A stretch of 64,000 nucleotides of DNA from Sutterella sp. (GCA_020025915.1 JAHHRH010000006.1:12774-76773), one strand, 5' to 3'. Positions 18,592 through 28,842 are shown, counted from the first letter of the stretch. The notes: a model not told the origin generated them from the sequence alone. Numbers and translations: made by a program.

Positions 18592-18660
18592 ATTCTTTTT
18601 GAAAAAACTTCAAGAAAAGTGATTTTTTTAAGAAACCACCCCGATTGATACGTTTCGTGC

Positions 18661-18688
18661 TGTGACATTCGTCTCAAAATTGTACAAT
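18661..18688 (+). promoter_or_regulatory. Probable argH promoter
   Basis: TGTGAC (-35), 16-bp spacer, TACAAT (-10). It lies about 50 nt before the preferred argH start and is divergent from the tRNA promoter. Confidence 0.55.
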
Positions 18689-18737
18689 GAAGAATCGGAG
18701 ATTGACTCCTCTTTTTATAGGGAAAAAGGGAAAAACA

Positions 18738-20168
18738 ATGACGCAAGAACACGATAACTCCAACGATCCGTTACATGCCAAGAAGAAGGCCTGGTCTGGT
18801 CGTTTTTCGGAACCCGTGGATGCTTTTGTGCTTCGCTATACCGCTAGTGTTGATTTTGACAAGCGTATGGCGATGGCTGACATTGACGGCTCGTTAGCTC
18901 ACGCTGCTATGTTGGCCAAGGTGGGTGTGATCACCGAACAGGATTTGGCTGACATTCGCCGTGGTATGGCTCAGATTCGTGAAGAAATCACGTCTGGCGC
19001 TTTTGAATGGCAGCTTGAACTTGAAGACGTGCATCTTAATATCGAAGCTCGTTTGACGGCTTTGATTGGTGATGCTGGTAAGCGTCTTCATACAGGTCGT
19101 TCCCGTAATGACCAGGTCGCAACTGATATTCGTCTCTACCTTCGTAGCGAAATCGACGTGATCGTTAGCCGTCTTGAACATCTTCAGGAAGTGCTCGTTC
19201 ATCAGGCCAAGCAGAATGCTGGCTTGATCATGCCGGGCTTTACCCATATGCAGGTTGCTCAGCCAGTGACGTTTGGTCACCATATGTTGGCTTATGTTGA
19301 AATGTTCGAACGTGACCGTGAACGCATGCTCGACCTTCGTCGCCGAGTGAATCGTAGCCCGTTGGGTTCTGCGGCGCTCGCTGGTACGACGTATCCGATC
19401 GATCGTCACTATTCTGCTGAATTGCTCGGTTTTGAAGCCGTTTGCCAGAATTCGCTCGATGCCGTGTCCGACCGTGACTTCGCCATCGAATTCTGCTCAG
19501 CCGCGGCTGTGTTGATGATGCACATTTCTCGCCTCTCTGAAGAGTTGATCATTTGGATGAGCCAGCGCTTTGCCTTTATCAAGTTGCCCGATCGTTTCAC
19601 GACGGGGAGCTCGATCATGCCGCAGAAGAAGAATCCTGACGTGCCTGAAACGGCTCGTGGTAAGGCAGGTCGCGTCTATGGCGACTTGATCGCGATGTTG
19701 ACCTTGATGAAGGGTACGCCGCTCGCTTACAACAAGGACTTCCAGGAAGACAAGGAACCAGTATTCGATGCGATCGATACGGTCAAGGATACGTTGCGAG
19801 CCTTCTGCGATATGATGGCTGGTGTTGAACCTCAGGCTGATGCTATGCATCACGCTGCCCAAGCAGGGTATCCGACAGCCACTGACTTGGCTGACTACCT
19901 TGTTCGTCATGGTACGCCGTTCCGTACGGCTCACGACATCGTTGGTCAGACGGTTCGTGCCGCTTCTGAACGTGGTTGCGGTCTTGAAGATCTTCCGCTT
20001 GATGTGCTTAAGAGCTTCAGCCCGGCGATCGAAGAAGACGTCTACGAAGTACTTAAGCTTGAAGGTTCTGTGAATGCCCGTAACCACCTTGGTGGTACGG
20101 CACCAGCTCAGGTTCGCGCTCAGGTCGAACGTTGGGAAGGCATCATTGCTGAACGCGCTACCAAGTAA
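18738..20168 (+). CDS. argH: Argininosuccinate lyase
   Basis: 476 residues from the ATG at 18738, which follows AAAGGG; the 17-codon extension upstream overlaps the putative -10 region and is unlikely to be translated. [10 protein letters not shown] opens the enzyme. [29 protein letters not shown] and the fumarase-superfamily signature [12 protein letters not shown] with the catalytic Ser loop are all present. It splits argininosuccinate into arginine and fumarate as a homotetramer. The gene stands alone, without other arg genes, and its codon use is that of a highly expressed gene. Confidence 0.97.
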   Translation: MTQEHDNSNDPLHAKKKAWSGRFSEPVDAFVLRYTASVDFDKRMAMADIDGSLAHAAMLAKVGVITEQDLADIRRGMAQIREEITSGAFEWQLELEDVHLNIEARLTALIGDAGKRLHTGRSRNDQVATDIRLYLRSEIDVIVSRLEHLQEVLVHQAKQNAGLIMPGFTHMQVAQPVTFGHHMLAYVEMFERDRERMLDLRRRVNRSPLGSAALAGTTYPIDRHYSAELLGFEAVCQNSLDAVSDRDFAIEFCSAAAVLMMHISRLSEELIIWMSQRFAFIKLPDRFTTGSSIMPQKKNPDVPETARGKAGRVYGDLIAMLTLMKGTPLAYNKDFQEDKEPVFDAIDTVKDTLRAFCDMMAGVEPQADAMHHAAQAGYPTATDLADYLVRHGTPFRTAHDIVGQTVRAASERGCGLEDLPLDVLKSFSPAIEEDVYEVLKLEGSVNARNHLGGTAPAQVRAQVERWEGIIAERATK

Positions 20169-20227
20169 GAGGTTAGAGAGAAATATTCAGGCGGTTTGAT
20201 CCAACTCAGACTTCCTGAGATTCTCTG

Positions 20228-20260
20228 AAAAAAGGAGCTCGGAGAAATCCGGGCTCTTTT
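20228..20260 (+). terminator. Rho-independent terminator of argH
   Basis: AAAAGGAGCTCGGA, GAAA loop, TCCGGGCTCTTTTA. Near-perfect stem with a stable GAAA tetraloop, about 60 bp after the argH stop. Confidence 0.8.
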
Positions 20261-20343
20261 AGTCTGCAGTCTACACTGAACGCTTCCGATCAGATGAATT
20301 CTTCATTTATCTGCCTGAAATACAAATCAAAGTATCCCCGAGT

Positions 20344-21849
20344 ATGGAAAATTTTATTAATACCCTAAACGGCATCATTTGGTCTCCAGTGCTTGTTTCA
20401 TTATGTTTAGGGGCAGGTCTTTTCTTTTCAATACGTTCTCGTTTTGTTCAACTTCGCATGTTTCCAGAAATGTGGCGGTTGTTGTTTCAAAAGAAAGAGG
20501 ATGAAATTGGTTTATCGAGTTTTCAGGCCCTCTCGCTTACGCTTGCCGGACGTGTAGGGACAGGTAATATTGCTGGTGTTGCAACGGCGATTTGTTTCGG
20601 TGGTCCGGGCGCTCTTTTTTGGATGTGGATGGTCGCCTTCTTGGGGGCTTCATCAGCCTTTGTTGAGTCGACCTTAGGACAAATTTATAAAGAGAAAATC
20701 GAAGGCCAATACCGTGGTGGTCCAGCTTTCTATATTGAACGCGGTTTACGCATGAAGCCTTATGCTTGGACTTTTGCGATTGTGACGATTCTTGCCTCAT
20801 GCTTTTTCTGTCCAGGTGTCCAGAGTAATTCGATTGCCTTGGCGTGGCATGAAGCTTTTGGTTTAGAGGCTGAAATTACAGCTGCCATTGTCGCCTCCAT
20901 TACCTGCTTTGTGATTGTGGGTGGTTTACGCCGTATTGCGACTTTTACGTCGTGGATTGTGCCTTTTATGGCTCAAGCCTATATCGTGGTGGCTTTGATT
21001 ATTGTTGGGGTCAATTGGGAGCAGATTCCTGATGTCTTCCACATGATTGTGAGCAGTGCTTTGGGTCTGGATTCGATCACAGGCGGTTTGCTTGGTTCAG
21101 CCATCGCTTGGGGCGTCAAGCGCGGGATCTACTCTAACGAAGCTGGTCAAGGCACGGGGCCTCACGCGTCGTCTGCGGCTGCCGTTTCTCATCCAGCAAA
21201 GCAAGGTTTAGTGCAAGCCTTTTCGGTTTATATCGATACGCTCTTTGTGTGTTCTGCCACAGGGTTCATGATCCTCATGACGGGCTGCTACAACATGGTG
21301 AGCCCCAATGGTCAGACGCTCTACGAAGGGTTGCCTGGCGTAGAAGCTGGCCCCGTTTATACGCAGGCAGCTATTGACCAGTTGATGCCTGGTTGGGGCG
21401 GACCATTTATTGCAATTACGATTTTCTTCTTTGCCTTTACGACGATTCTGGGCTACTACTATATGGCCGAAACCAATGTGGCCTACCTCAATCGTTACAT
21501 TAGAAAACCCGTGATGATTACGGTTTGTAAGGCGATCTTTATTGGTACTGTGGCTTTTGGTGCGATTAATTCTTCTACGCTGATTTGGACGATGGCTGAC
21601 GTCGGTGTGGGTACGATGGCTTGGCTGAATATCATCGCTATTTTGCTGTTGCAAAAGCCTGCCTTCTTAGCTTTGAAGGATTATGAAATACAGCTACGTG
21701 AAGGTCGCAATCCAGTGTTCCATCCAGAACAGTTAGGGATTGAGCATGCGACGTATTGGGAAGGTGGTCGAGCAGAAGCAAACTTGGCCGTTGAAGAGGC
21801 GTCGGGTGTGGACAACCTCACAGGGTTGGATCCGAAAAATCCGGTATAA
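20344..21849 (+). CDS. AGCS-family sodium:alanine/glycine symporter
   Basis: 501 residues with about eleven hydrophobic segments. Near the N-terminus are FFSIRSRFVQLR and SLTLAGRVGTGNIAGVATAI, the latter being the AGCS substrate/ion-site loop. GLLGSAIAWGVKRGIYSNEAGQGTGPHASSAA is the second diagnostic segment. These inner-membrane carriers take up alanine, glycine or D-alanine with Na+. No glycine riboswitch or other leader structure was recognised upstream. It is a single-gene unit between two terminators. Confidence 0.93.
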   Translation: MENFINTLNGIIWSPVLVSLCLGAGLFFSIRSRFVQLRMFPEMWRLLFQKKEDEIGLSSFQALSLTLAGRVGTGNIAGVATAICFGGPGALFWMWMVAFLGASSAFVESTLGQIYKEKIEGQYRGGPAFYIERGLRMKPYAWTFAIVTILASCFFCPGVQSNSIALAWHEAFGLEAEITAAIVASITCFVIVGGLRRIATFTSWIVPFMAQAYIVVALIIVGVNWEQIPDVFHMIVSSALGLDSITGGLLGSAIAWGVKRGIYSNEAGQGTGPHASSAAAVSHPAKQGLVQAFSVYIDTLFVCSATGFMILMTGCYNMVSPNGQTLYEGLPGVEAGPVYTQAAIDQLMPGWGGPFIAITIFFFAFTTILGYYYMAETNVAYLNRYIRKPVMITVCKAIFIGTVAFGAINSSTLIWTMADVGVGTMAWLNIIAILLLQKPAFLALKDYEIQLREGRNPVFHPEQLGIEHATYWEGGRAEANLAVEEASGVDNLTGLDPKNPV

Positions 21850-21888
21850 AAACAAAAGAGACCGTATTTTGTCGGTCTCTTTTGTTTT
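21849..21888 (+). terminator. Bidirectional terminator after the AGCS symporter
   Basis: AAAACAAAAGAGACCG and CGGTCTCTTTTGTTTT, a perfect 16-bp stem with an 8-nt loop. It begins at the stop codon and also faces the 3' end of the convergent small gene. Confidence 0.92.
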
Positions 21889-21904
21889 ATCAGTAGGTTC
21901 AGTT

Positions 21905-22207
21905 TTAAAGAACCTCTTCGTAAACCTTGCTCAATTGACAGAAAATGGCCTTATCTTCTTCTGTAGAGGGACGGAATGGTGCTTCAGAAATAGCGATACC
22001 AGCGATATCTGAGACCGTATAGAAACGTAGTTTTTCAGTGATACCTGAGTTGCTACCACCGTCGGTTTGGAAACCGATCATCTTAATTTCGTTCGTGGGG
22101 GTCAATCCACAAGCATAAGGAGATACCACACGGTCAAAACCGTGATAGGCAAATTCCAGGCTTTTGTTTTCTTTAATGGCCTGTGCGATGGTGTCTACTG
22201 TCGTCAT
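21905..22207 (-). CDS. Small WYL-like protein, function unknown
   Basis: 100 residues with a strong AAGGAG ribosome site. The sequence IKENKSLEFAYHG, then RVVSPYACGLTPTNEIKMIGFQTDGGSNSG and LRFYTVSDIAGI, looks like the ligand-binding WYL/SH3-like barrel found in WYL transcriptional regulators, but without a DNA-binding domain. Small stand-alone proteins with this pattern occur in diverse bacteria and are uncharacterised. The similarity is my pattern recognition. Its upstream region holds an inverted repeat. Confidence 0.7.
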   Translation of the reverse strand: MTTVDTIAQAIKENKSLEFAYHGFDRVVSPYACGLTPTNEIKMIGFQTDGGSNSGITEKLRFYTVSDIAGIAISEAPFRPSTEEDKAIFCQLSKVYEEVL

Positions 22208-22248
22208 TTCCGTTCTCCTTGGTCAATTGTCAAACGGTTAAAGGATCG

Positions 22249-22278
22249 AGCTCGTTCGAAATCTATCCGTAACGAGCT
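22249..22278. repeat. Inverted repeat upstream of the WYL-like gene
   Basis: AGCTCGTT and AACGAGCT, perfect 8-bp arms with a 14-nt loop, about 42 nt upstream of the WYL-like start codon. It could be a leader hairpin, an operator or the end of the upstream GT90 transcript; there is no real T-tract. Confidence 0.4.
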
Positions 22279-22353
22279 GATATCTTATTCCATTATCAAC
22301 CTAAAACGATGTAAATGGCATGACTTGTCTCAAATATCTTTCAAAAGCTTGAT

Positions 22354-23349
22354 TTAACTATGTGTGTTTTGACCCGTTAGCTTGAAATACTTTTGCATCA
22401 CGAGTATGGCAATGAGTTCTTCTCGAGGCTTGTCAAAGAATTGACGCACGAACTTATGCGCGTTTTGGAGGATGGTTTCAGCTTCATCGATATGTTGACT
22501 GTAGTACTGAATCTTTTCCTCTAAGTCTGAGAAGTCATCCTTAATTTCAATGTAATGCACACCTGCTTTAAGTCGACCTTCCATAAACCAAGTTTCATAC
22601 TTGGGTTTAGGCATGATGGCGATGGAGTTCGATGACATCACCCATTTCAAGTTGCTCGCGACGTCATTGCCTTCAAGGCAGATGATAAATTTGTAGTGGA
22701 GATGATCGTACAGGGTAATCAGCGGTTTATTCCATTCTGCAGGCAAATCAGACTTATGTGCTGTATTTGCGCAATCTACCAATGGATGGCCGAAATACAT
22801 TTTCATGAAACGCTGACGATGTGTTTGAAAGGTCGCGCCACGGAAAATCGCCATATCGCGCTTCGAGGCAAAAGATCGCTTATCTTTCAAGAAGGTGAAA
22901 TGGCGAACTTTGTCCAAATTGAGGACGACGTCGTTTTGATTCTCGCCAAGAATAGGTCGGCTTTTGACAATGGATGGCGTTGTACCTATTTGTGTGTTGT
23001 CGCCAAAAAGGGTGTCGATCTTTAGTGTGGGCTCAAAGTATCGCGTGATTTCGAATGTATCTCGGTTATAGGTACTTCCTTCATTTGGAATATCAGCCAA
23101 AAAGTGCTTGCCTGTGATGGGAGATGTGTGAGTCAGTTTGTTGTAGTAATTGACACGGTCGAGAATGTAGTCTTTATCGGCGCGATGTTCTAGGGAATGT
23201 AATAGCGCTGTTTTATGGTGCTGTAGCCACCATTGCGGTATCCAGTTACGCAAGGCACAACGAAGGTAATAGACAAACTTCAAATTTTTGCCGCGAGGCT
23301 TTAGGATGTAGCTAGGACGGATTTTGTGCAGACTAATACGAAGAGCCAT
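22354..23349 (-). CDS. Glycosyltransferase family 90 (CAP10/LpsA-like)
   Basis: 331 residues. The C-terminal half contains KFIICLEGNDVASNLKWVMSSNSI and MPKPKYETWFMEGRLKAGVHYIEI, characteristic of the CAP10/GT90 family (bacterial LpsA, an LPS-core xylosyl/glucosyltransferase, and fungal capsule CAP10). RDMAIFRGATF matches the family's R-G segment. The many basic residues at the N-terminus suggest association with the inner-membrane surface. It is a lone gene about 10 kb from the other LPS genes, between the valS terminator and the WYL-like gene. Donor and acceptor are unknown. Confidence 0.82.
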   Translation of the reverse strand: MALRISLHKIRPSYILKPRGKNLKFVYYLRCALRNWIPQWWLQHHKTALLHSLEHRADKDYILDRVNYYNKLTHTSPITGKHFLADIPNEGSTYNRDTFEITRYFEPTLKIDTLFGDNTQIGTTPSIVKSRPILGENQNDVVLNLDKVRHFTFLKDKRSFASKRDMAIFRGATFQTHRQRFMKMYFGHPLVDCANTAHKSDLPAEWNKPLITLYDHLHYKFIICLEGNDVASNLKWVMSSNSIAIMPKPKYETWFMEGRLKAGVHYIEIKDDFSDLEEKIQYYSQHIDEAETILQNAHKFVRQFFDKPREELIAILVMQKYFKLTGQNTHS

Positions 23350-23368
23350 GGTGGATCCCTAGAGAGTT

Positions 23369-23408
23369 AAAAAAGGACCTTTCTCACGCATGTAAGAAAG
23401 GCCCCTTT
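23369..23408 (-). terminator. Rho-independent terminator of valS
   Basis: On the minus strand AAAAGGGGCCTTTCTTAC, short loop, GAGAAAGGTCC then T6, about 20 bp after the valS stop. Confidence 0.85.
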
Positions 23409-23427
23409 TAGTCAAACTATGACAATG

Positions 23428-26268
23428 TTAAGCTTGAGGCAAACGAGCGAGCTGCTCGCGAACCTTGGCTAAAAGGTCGCTAAAGTCAGCTAAACGCTTC
23501 TTCTCAGTCTCAACCACTTGGGCTGGTGCACGTGCCACAAAGCGTTCATTGCCAAGTTTAGCTTCGCACTTCTTGACTTCACCTTCGAGACGAGCAACTT
23601 CCTTAGAAAGGCGATCACGTTCGGCAGCAAGGTCAATTTCAACCTTAAGCATTAATTTGAAGTCGCTCACAATGGCCACAGGGGCGATGGCGCCTTCGTT
23701 GACGGCTTCAATGCTTTCAACGTGTTCAACGCTTTCCAAGCGAGCTAAAGCCTGAAGATAAGGTGCGGCTGCAAGACAAGCATCCTTTGGGCCGGAAATC
23801 AAGAGCGGAATGCGCTTACCTGGCTGAAGTTGCATTTCACCACGTAGATTACGAACGGCGTCGATCATGGCCTTGATATCGGCCATACGAGCGTCGGTGT
23901 CAGCATTCAAAGCGGTTTCGCTAAAGACAGGATAGTCCTGGATCATGATAGATGTATCTTCGTCAGCACGGCGAGTACCGGCGGCGAGAGACACCTTCTG
24001 CCAAAGTTCTTCCGTAATGAACGGAATGATCGGGTGTGCGAGACGCAAAATGGTTTCAAGCACCGTCACAAGGGTGTGACGGGTGGCGCGGCAAGTGGCC
24101 TCATCACCCTTCAATTGAACCTTGGTGAGCTCAAGATACCAGTCACAATATTCATTCCAAACGAACGAATAGATAGCGTTGGCAGCTACGTCGAGACGGA
24201 AGGTTGCATATGCCTGACGAACATCACGAATGGTTTTGGCGAGTTCACTCTGAATCCAATGATCAACAAACGTAAAGTTCATTGGCGCGTTAGCGGTTTC
24301 ACCCGTGCCGCAGTCCTGACCTTCAACGTTCATCAACACAAAGCGCGTGGCGTTCCAAAGCTTCGTGCAGAAATTACGATAGCCTTCGGCACGCTTCAAG
24401 TCGAAGTTCACATTACGACCTAAGGTGGCATAGGCAGCCATCGTGAAGCGAAGGGCGTCAGCGCCGTGTGCGGCGATGCCTTCCGGATAGACCTTACGCA
24501 GCTTTTTTTCGACTTGCGGTGCCTTTTCAGGCTGACGCAAGCCTGTCGTGTTTTTCTTCACGAGATCTTCAAGACCGATACCCTGAATAATGTCTAACGG
24601 GTCAAGCGTATTGCCTTCAGATTTAGACATCTTCTTGCCTTCAGCGTCACGCACGAGACCGTGGATGTAGACGTTATGGAAGGGGACACGACCCGTAAAG
24701 TGCTTGGTCATCATGACCATACGAGCCACCCAGAAGAAGATGATGTCATAACCCGTGACCAAGACAGAGCTTGGCAAGTAGAGGTCATAAGCCGTATGAT
24801 CGTCACCCTGCGGCTCAGGCCAGCCAAGCGTAGAGAACGGAACGAGTGCAGAGGAAAACCACGTGTCAAGGACGTCAGCGTCACGCGTGAGTTTCACGCC
24901 TTCGCCAGCCTGCTTTTGAGCCTCGGCTTCAGAGCGGGCGACGTAGACGTTGCCAGCTTCGTCATACCAAGCAGGAATCTGATGACCCCAAAGTAACTGA
25001 CGAGAGATACACCAGTCCTGAATGTTTTCGAGCCACTGGCGGTAAACGCCACGCCACTCCTTCGGAAAGATATTGACTTCGCCAGACTCAACGGCTTCGA
25101 GACCCACTTCACCAATCGACTTGCCAGGGTAACGCGTGCCTTCAGGGGCGGGCTTACTCATGGCCATGTACCACTGGTCGGAGAGCATCGGTTCAACAAT
25201 CTCACCTGTACGTGTGACGCGAGGCACCATGTGGCGATGATCCTTAACAGCGACCAAAAGGCCGGCGGCTTCAAGGTCAGCAATCACAGCTTTACGGCAT
25301 TCATAACGATCCATGCCACGATACTTTTCGGGCACGTTCTCGTTCATGCGAGCGGTCTTCGTGAGCACGTTCAACATGGCGAGGTTGTGGCGACGACCGA
25401 CTTCAAAGTCATTGAAGTCATGAGCCGGGGTGATCTTCACGCAACCAGAACCAAATTCACGGTCAACGTAGTTGTCTGCAATGACCGGAATCGTGCGACC
25501 GGTTAACGGGAGAACCAAGGATTTACCGACGAGCGCAGTGTAACGTTCGTCTTCAGGATTCACAGCAACTGCTTGGTCACCAAAGAGCGTTTCTGGACGT
25601 GTTGTCGCTACGACGACGCCTTCGCTACCGTCTGCACCTGGGTAGCGGATTTCCCACAAGTGGCCATTTTCTTCTGCGCTTTCGACTTCGAGGTCGGAGA
25701 CAGCGGACTGAAGCTTCGGATCCCAGTTCACAAGGCGATTGCCACGATAAATCAAACCTTCTTCGTAGAGACGCACGAAGGTTTCGATCACAACCTTGGA
25801 GAGCTTGTCGTCCATCGTGAAGTAGGTGCGTTCCCAGTCGACGCTGTCGCCCATGCGGCGCATCTGGTTAAGAATCGTACCGCCAGAGAATTTTTGCCAT
25901 TCCCAGACCTTGGCAATGAATTCTTCACGAGATAAAGACTTAAAGTCGATGCCCTGGCTTTCAAGCTTACGTTCAACCACGATTTGGGTGGCGATACCGG
26001 CGTGGTCCGTACCAGGAATCCAAGCGGTATTGTAGCCAGCCATGCGATGGTAACGCGTCAGCGTATCCATGACTGTCTGATTGAAGGCGTGACCCATGTG
26101 AAGAATGCCCGTAATGTTTGGAGGCGGAAGCTGAATAGCAAAGCTCGGCTTCTTGGGGTCAAGTCCAGCCTTGAAGTAGCCACGTTCTTCCCAAACGGGG
26201 TACCAACGGGCTTCGATTTCGGCTGGGTCAAAGCTCTTGGCGAGCTCTTGAGTATTCGTATCAGTCAT
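23428..26268 (-). CDS. valS: Valyl-tRNA synthetase
   Basis: 946 residues. HIGH-type motif [16 protein letters not shown] (HMGH at 57-60) and [12 protein letters not shown]. The editing domain contains [15 protein letters not shown] and [16 protein letters not shown]. The C-terminal coiled-coil ([21 protein letters not shown]) is the ValRS tRNA-binding arm. It charges tRNA-Val with editing of threonine. It lies downstream of pepA-holC but a terminator at 26384 separates it, so it is probably its own unit. Confidence 0.97.
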   Translation of the reverse strand: MTDTNTQELAKSFDPAEIEARWYPVWEERGYFKAGLDPKKPSFAIQLPPPNITGILHMGHAFNQTVMDTLTRYHRMAGYNTAWIPGTDHAGIATQIVVERKLESQGIDFKSLSREEFIAKVWEWQKFSGGTILNQMRRMGDSVDWERTYFTMDDKLSKVVIETFVRLYEEGLIYRGNRLVNWDPKLQSAVSDLEVESAEENGHLWEIRYPGADGSEGVVVATTRPETLFGDQAVAVNPEDERYTALVGKSLVLPLTGRTIPVIADNYVDREFGSGCVKITPAHDFNDFEVGRRHNLAMLNVLTKTARMNENVPEKYRGMDRYECRKAVIADLEAAGLLVAVKDHRHMVPRVTRTGEIVEPMLSDQWYMAMSKPAPEGTRYPGKSIGEVGLEAVESGEVNIFPKEWRGVYRQWLENIQDWCISRQLLWGHQIPAWYDEAGNVYVARSEAEAQKQAGEGVKLTRDADVLDTWFSSALVPFSTLGWPEPQGDDHTAYDLYLPSSVLVTGYDIIFFWVARMVMMTKHFTGRVPFHNVYIHGLVRDAEGKKMSKSEGNTLDPLDIIQGIGLEDLVKKNTTGLRQPEKAPQVEKKLRKVYPEGIAAHGADALRFTMAAYATLGRNVNFDLKRAEGYRNFCTKLWNATRFVLMNVEGQDCGTGETANAPMNFTFVDHWIQSELAKTIRDVRQAYATFRLDVAANAIYSFVWNEYCDWYLELTKVQLKGDEATCRATRHTLVTVLETILRLAHPIIPFITEELWQKVSLAAGTRRADEDTSIMIQDYPVFSETALNADTDARMADIKAMIDAVRNLRGEMQLQPGKRIPLLISGPKDACLAAAPYLQALARLESVEHVESIEAVNEGAIAPVAIVSDFKLMLKVEIDLAAERDRLSKEVARLEGEVKKCEAKLGNERFVARAPAQVVETEKKRLADFSDLLAKVREQLARLPQA

Positions 26269-26383
26269 TTGTAGCCAGTAGTAAGACGAAAAAAGATTGA
26301 CAAAAGTTAAGCATGAGGCGTAAGGCTCTCCAATGCTTAGCTCTAGTCAGAAAATCTTATTATTGTCGCACGAAATAGAAAGG

Positions 26384-26416
26384 AAAACCCATCAACTTAT
26401 TGTTTTGATGGGTTTT
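26384..26416 (-). terminator. Terminator after the holC-associated hypothetical gene
   Basis: AAAACCCATCAA and TTGATGGGTTTT, a strong stem with a short loop and T tracts. It lies 11 bp after the stop of the 26427 gene and ends the pepA-holC operon. Confidence 0.88.
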
Positions 26417-26426
26417 GAGAAGGGAT

Positions 26427-26810
26427 TTAGTTGGAATGAAGTTTGTTGAGGTCGATTTTGTCGAGTTCTTTGACTACCGCTTCAGTGACTAACCCGTTAA
26501 TCGAACGGTCAATGTCGACTCGAACACGAGAAAGTGCATTTTGTAGAGATACCTCTAAAGTCTCTTTAAGCGCTTGACGAACGGCTGACTCTATCAGAGG
26601 CGTCAAAGTGAGCGCTATAGTTTTTTTCTCTTCATTGGTCAGCATGCGTGTTGCTTCGCCGAGCTGCGTAACTTCTTGGGTCTGGACGACTTCGGGAAGT
26701 GTGGCAGGTGTCTCGGCCATGAGACGAACATCTCGCCAAGTCAGCTTGACGCGGTCAGTGAGATCAAAGCACTGCGTGTCAATGACGGGTTCTTTTCTAG
26801 GCGTAGACAT
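26427..26810 (-). CDS. Hypothetical protein between holC and valS
   Basis: 127 residues. The first 60 are polar. Residues 60-127 form a predicted amphipathic helical region (LTPLIESAVRQALKETLEVSL, then SINGLVTEAVVKELDKIDL) with regularly spaced leucines, which suggests coiled-coil oligomerisation. No signal peptide, membrane segment or catalytic motif. Genes of this kind sit beside holC in other Burkholderiales, annotated only as DUF proteins. It starts 22 bp after holC, so it is co-transcribed with it. Function not recognised. Confidence 0.7.
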   Translation of the reverse strand: MSTPRKEPVIDTQCFDLTDRVKLTWRDVRLMAETPATLPEVVQTQEVTQLGEATRMLTNEEKKTIALTLTPLIESAVRQALKETLEVSLQNALSRVRVDIDRSINGLVTEAVVKELDKIDLNKLHSN

Positions 26811-26832
26811 AAAAAGGCACTCTACAAAAAGA

Positions 26833-27261
26833 TTATTGTTTGCGATCGTAAGCAGCTAATTCAACACCCGCTGCGCGGTACGCGCGAAAACGAGCCCGAG
26901 AGGCTTGAAGTTCTTGAGGATCTGTGCTGACCACGTCAATAATGCGCGAGAATCGGTCGAAACACGTTTCCCATGTGGGCGGCAAATTGTCGTCCAGAAG
27001 TAGAAGCACATCGGCATTGAGTTCTTCAAGCTGACTCGAAAACACGATAGGCGTTTCGGACGCGAGAGGACTGCTTGCGGGTACATGAGGCAAAAAAGCG
27101 AGATCATCGAAACGCCATAAAAGGCTATTGAGTTCGCTCAGCTTTCGTTCATCCGCAGACCAGATAGCCAAAGTGAGCCCGCGCCGATAAACGGTACGAG
27201 CAACAAGGCAGGCATAACGAAGGCGATGAGGAACGTTGTAATGAAAGTCGATTTTCTGCAT
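26833..27261 (-). CDS. holC: DNA polymerase III chi subunit
   Basis: 142 residues. The start IDFHYNVPHRLRYACLVARTVYRRG and the WRFDDLAFLPHV segment match HolC (IDFYFNv...yaCrLlrKa...g; fvPH). Chi bridges the clamp loader (via psi) to SSB. The segment DVLLLLDDNLPPTWE..FDRFSRIIDVV is the family's C-terminal Rossmann-like part. The gene lies downstream of pepA, the common proteobacterial order. Confidence 0.9.
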   Translation of the reverse strand: MQKIDFHYNVPHRLRYACLVARTVYRRGLTLAIWSADERKLSELNSLLWRFDDLAFLPHVPASSPLASETPIVFSSQLEELNADVLLLLDDNLPPTWETCFDRFSRIIDVVSTDPQELQASRARFRAYRAAGVELAAYDRKQ

Positions 27262-27336
27262 GACTCTAATTATGGCTGAAAGCGAGCAGTTGCGTGACTT
27301 CTACTCGCTTTCAGGCTGTAAATGCATGTGAACGCT

Positions 27337-28842
27337 TTAGTGTATTTGGTTAAAAAGGAATCGGGTGAGCATGGGAACAGGACGTCCTGTCGAATAACGA
27401 TCTCGTCCCGATGTGTTTGCGGTTGCTGCGATATCTAAATGTGCCCAAGGAATGTCTTCAACAAACGTTGACAAGAAGGCGGCTGCGCTCGAGGCACCAC
27501 CATCACGAACCGTGGCCTGATTGGCGATGTCCGCAACAGGTGTACGCATGAGTTTGGCGTATTCGGGGCCAACAGGAAGACGCCAGGCAGGGTCTAGCGA
27601 CGCTTGACCGGCTCTTAGTAGATCATTGGCAAGTTTTTCGTTTGGCGTGAAAAGGCCTGTATACGGCGCGCCCAGTGCAATACAACATGCACCAGTCAGC
27701 GTTGCTGCGTCGATGATGCATTGCGGTTTATGGCGTGCTGTCCAGGTGAGAGCATCAGCTAATACCATACGACCTTCGCAGTCGGTATTGAGAATTTCGA
27801 TGGTTTTACCAGACAGAGAGGTCACAACATCGCCCGGTTTAGCAGCGCTCCCGGACGGTAAATTTTCACAAGCGGCGACAATCCCCAAAAGGTTGATCGG
27901 CAATTGAGCACGAGCAATGGCTAAAAGAGTACCAATGACAGCAGCGGCGCCCGACATATCAAAGGTCATATCTGCCATGTTGGCAGCAGGTTTAAGCGAA
28001 ATGCCGCCGGCGTCAAAAGTAATCCCTTTACCCACGAGGGCATAAGGCGCTTCTTCTGATTGTGCCCCCTGATATTGGATGGTAATTAATCGAGGTTGTT
28101 CGATGCTACCTTGGGCTACCGACAAGAAGGCGCCCATACCCAAAGCTTCGATGTCGGCTTTTTCAAGGACAGTCACAGAGGTGTTGGGTATTTGTGCGAC
28201 TGATTTCGTCAAAGTGTCAGCTAAGAAGGACGGCGTGCAGTAATTGCCAGGCAGTTCGGCTAAATATCGCATGATGGCCATGCCTTCGGCGGCGACCTTC
28301 CCTTCTTTGAGACCATGCGTAATGGCATCGGTGAGCTCTTCTGACACCCAGTGAATGGACTGAGTTTTAGAAGATTGAGGTGACTGTGTTTTTAACGTAG
28401 TACGCTGAGTTAAGGCGTTTAGTGCCGTGGAGGCGAAAAGAGAAGCTGCTTCTTGAACGGTTAAATCGCTGGGTAACCATTCTTCAATAGCGTACGCTTG
28501 CGAGGTTGCCCAAGATAACGATGATGCAGCTTTTTCGATCGCTTCTTTAAAAACGGTTGCATTGAAGGTTTTGAGTTCGCCTAAACCAAGTACCGCGATG
28601 CCACCTGGATAATCTTCGTTTTGGGTGATAAAGTGCGTCTGCCCAACTTTAGCTTCAAAAATGCCTTTTTCGACATATTGAGTAATGATGCCATGATAAC
28701 GAGCATCGAAGAGAGTGGCAGAGGGCGACAAAACAGCCTTGTCATTTTCAATAAAGACACCAACCACAAAGAGTGATGTGTTGATATAGGAAGGTAAGAG
28801 GGCAGAGATGTGAGCGTTTAAATGCGGTAAAACAGAAGACAT
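27337..28842 (-). CDS. pepA: Leucyl aminopeptidase (M17)
   Basis: 501 residues from the ATG at 28842, preceded by TAGGAC; the in-frame TTG at 28860 is less likely. The catalytic domain has GKGITFDAGGISLKP and the M17 signature NTDCEGRMVLADAL, where the usual Ala is Cys. KPAANMADMTFDMSGAA supplies further metal ligands. It is a cytosolic hexameric Mn/Zn aminopeptidase; in E. coli PepA also acts as a DNA-binding protein in Xer recombination and carAB control. First gene of pepA-holC-hypothetical. Confidence 0.95.
   Translation of the reverse strand: MSSVLPHLNAHISALLPSYINTSLFVVGVFIENDKAVLSPSATLFDARYHGIITQYVEKGIFEAKVGQTHFITQNEDYPGGIAVLGLGELKTFNATVFKEAIEKAASSLSWATSQAYAIEEWLPSDLTVQEAASLFASTALNALTQRTTLKTQSPQSSKTQSIHWVSEELTDAITHGLKEGKVAAEGMAIMRYLAELPGNYCTPSFLADTLTKSVAQIPNTSVTVLEKADIEALGMGAFLSVAQGSIEQPRLITIQYQGAQSEEAPYALVGKGITFDAGGISLKPAANMADMTFDMSGAAAVIGTLLAIARAQLPINLLGIVAACENLPSGSAAKPGDVVTSLSGKTIEILNTDCEGRMVLADALTWTARHKPQCIIDAATLTGACCIALGAPYTGLFTPNEKLANDLLRAGQASLDPAWRLPVGPEYAKLMRTPVADIANQATVRDGGASSAAAFLSTFVEDIPWAHLDIAATANTSGRDRYSTGRPVPMLTRFLFNQIH

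Noticed and set aside
18287..18622. Open frames crossing the tRNA cluster on both strands
   Set aside because: The region folds into three intact tRNAs; the predicted peptides are the usual translated-tRNA artefacts.
20261..20343. Possible glycine riboswitch before the AGCS symporter
   Set aside because: The roughly 80-nt leader is too short and lacks any aptamer-like conserved core.
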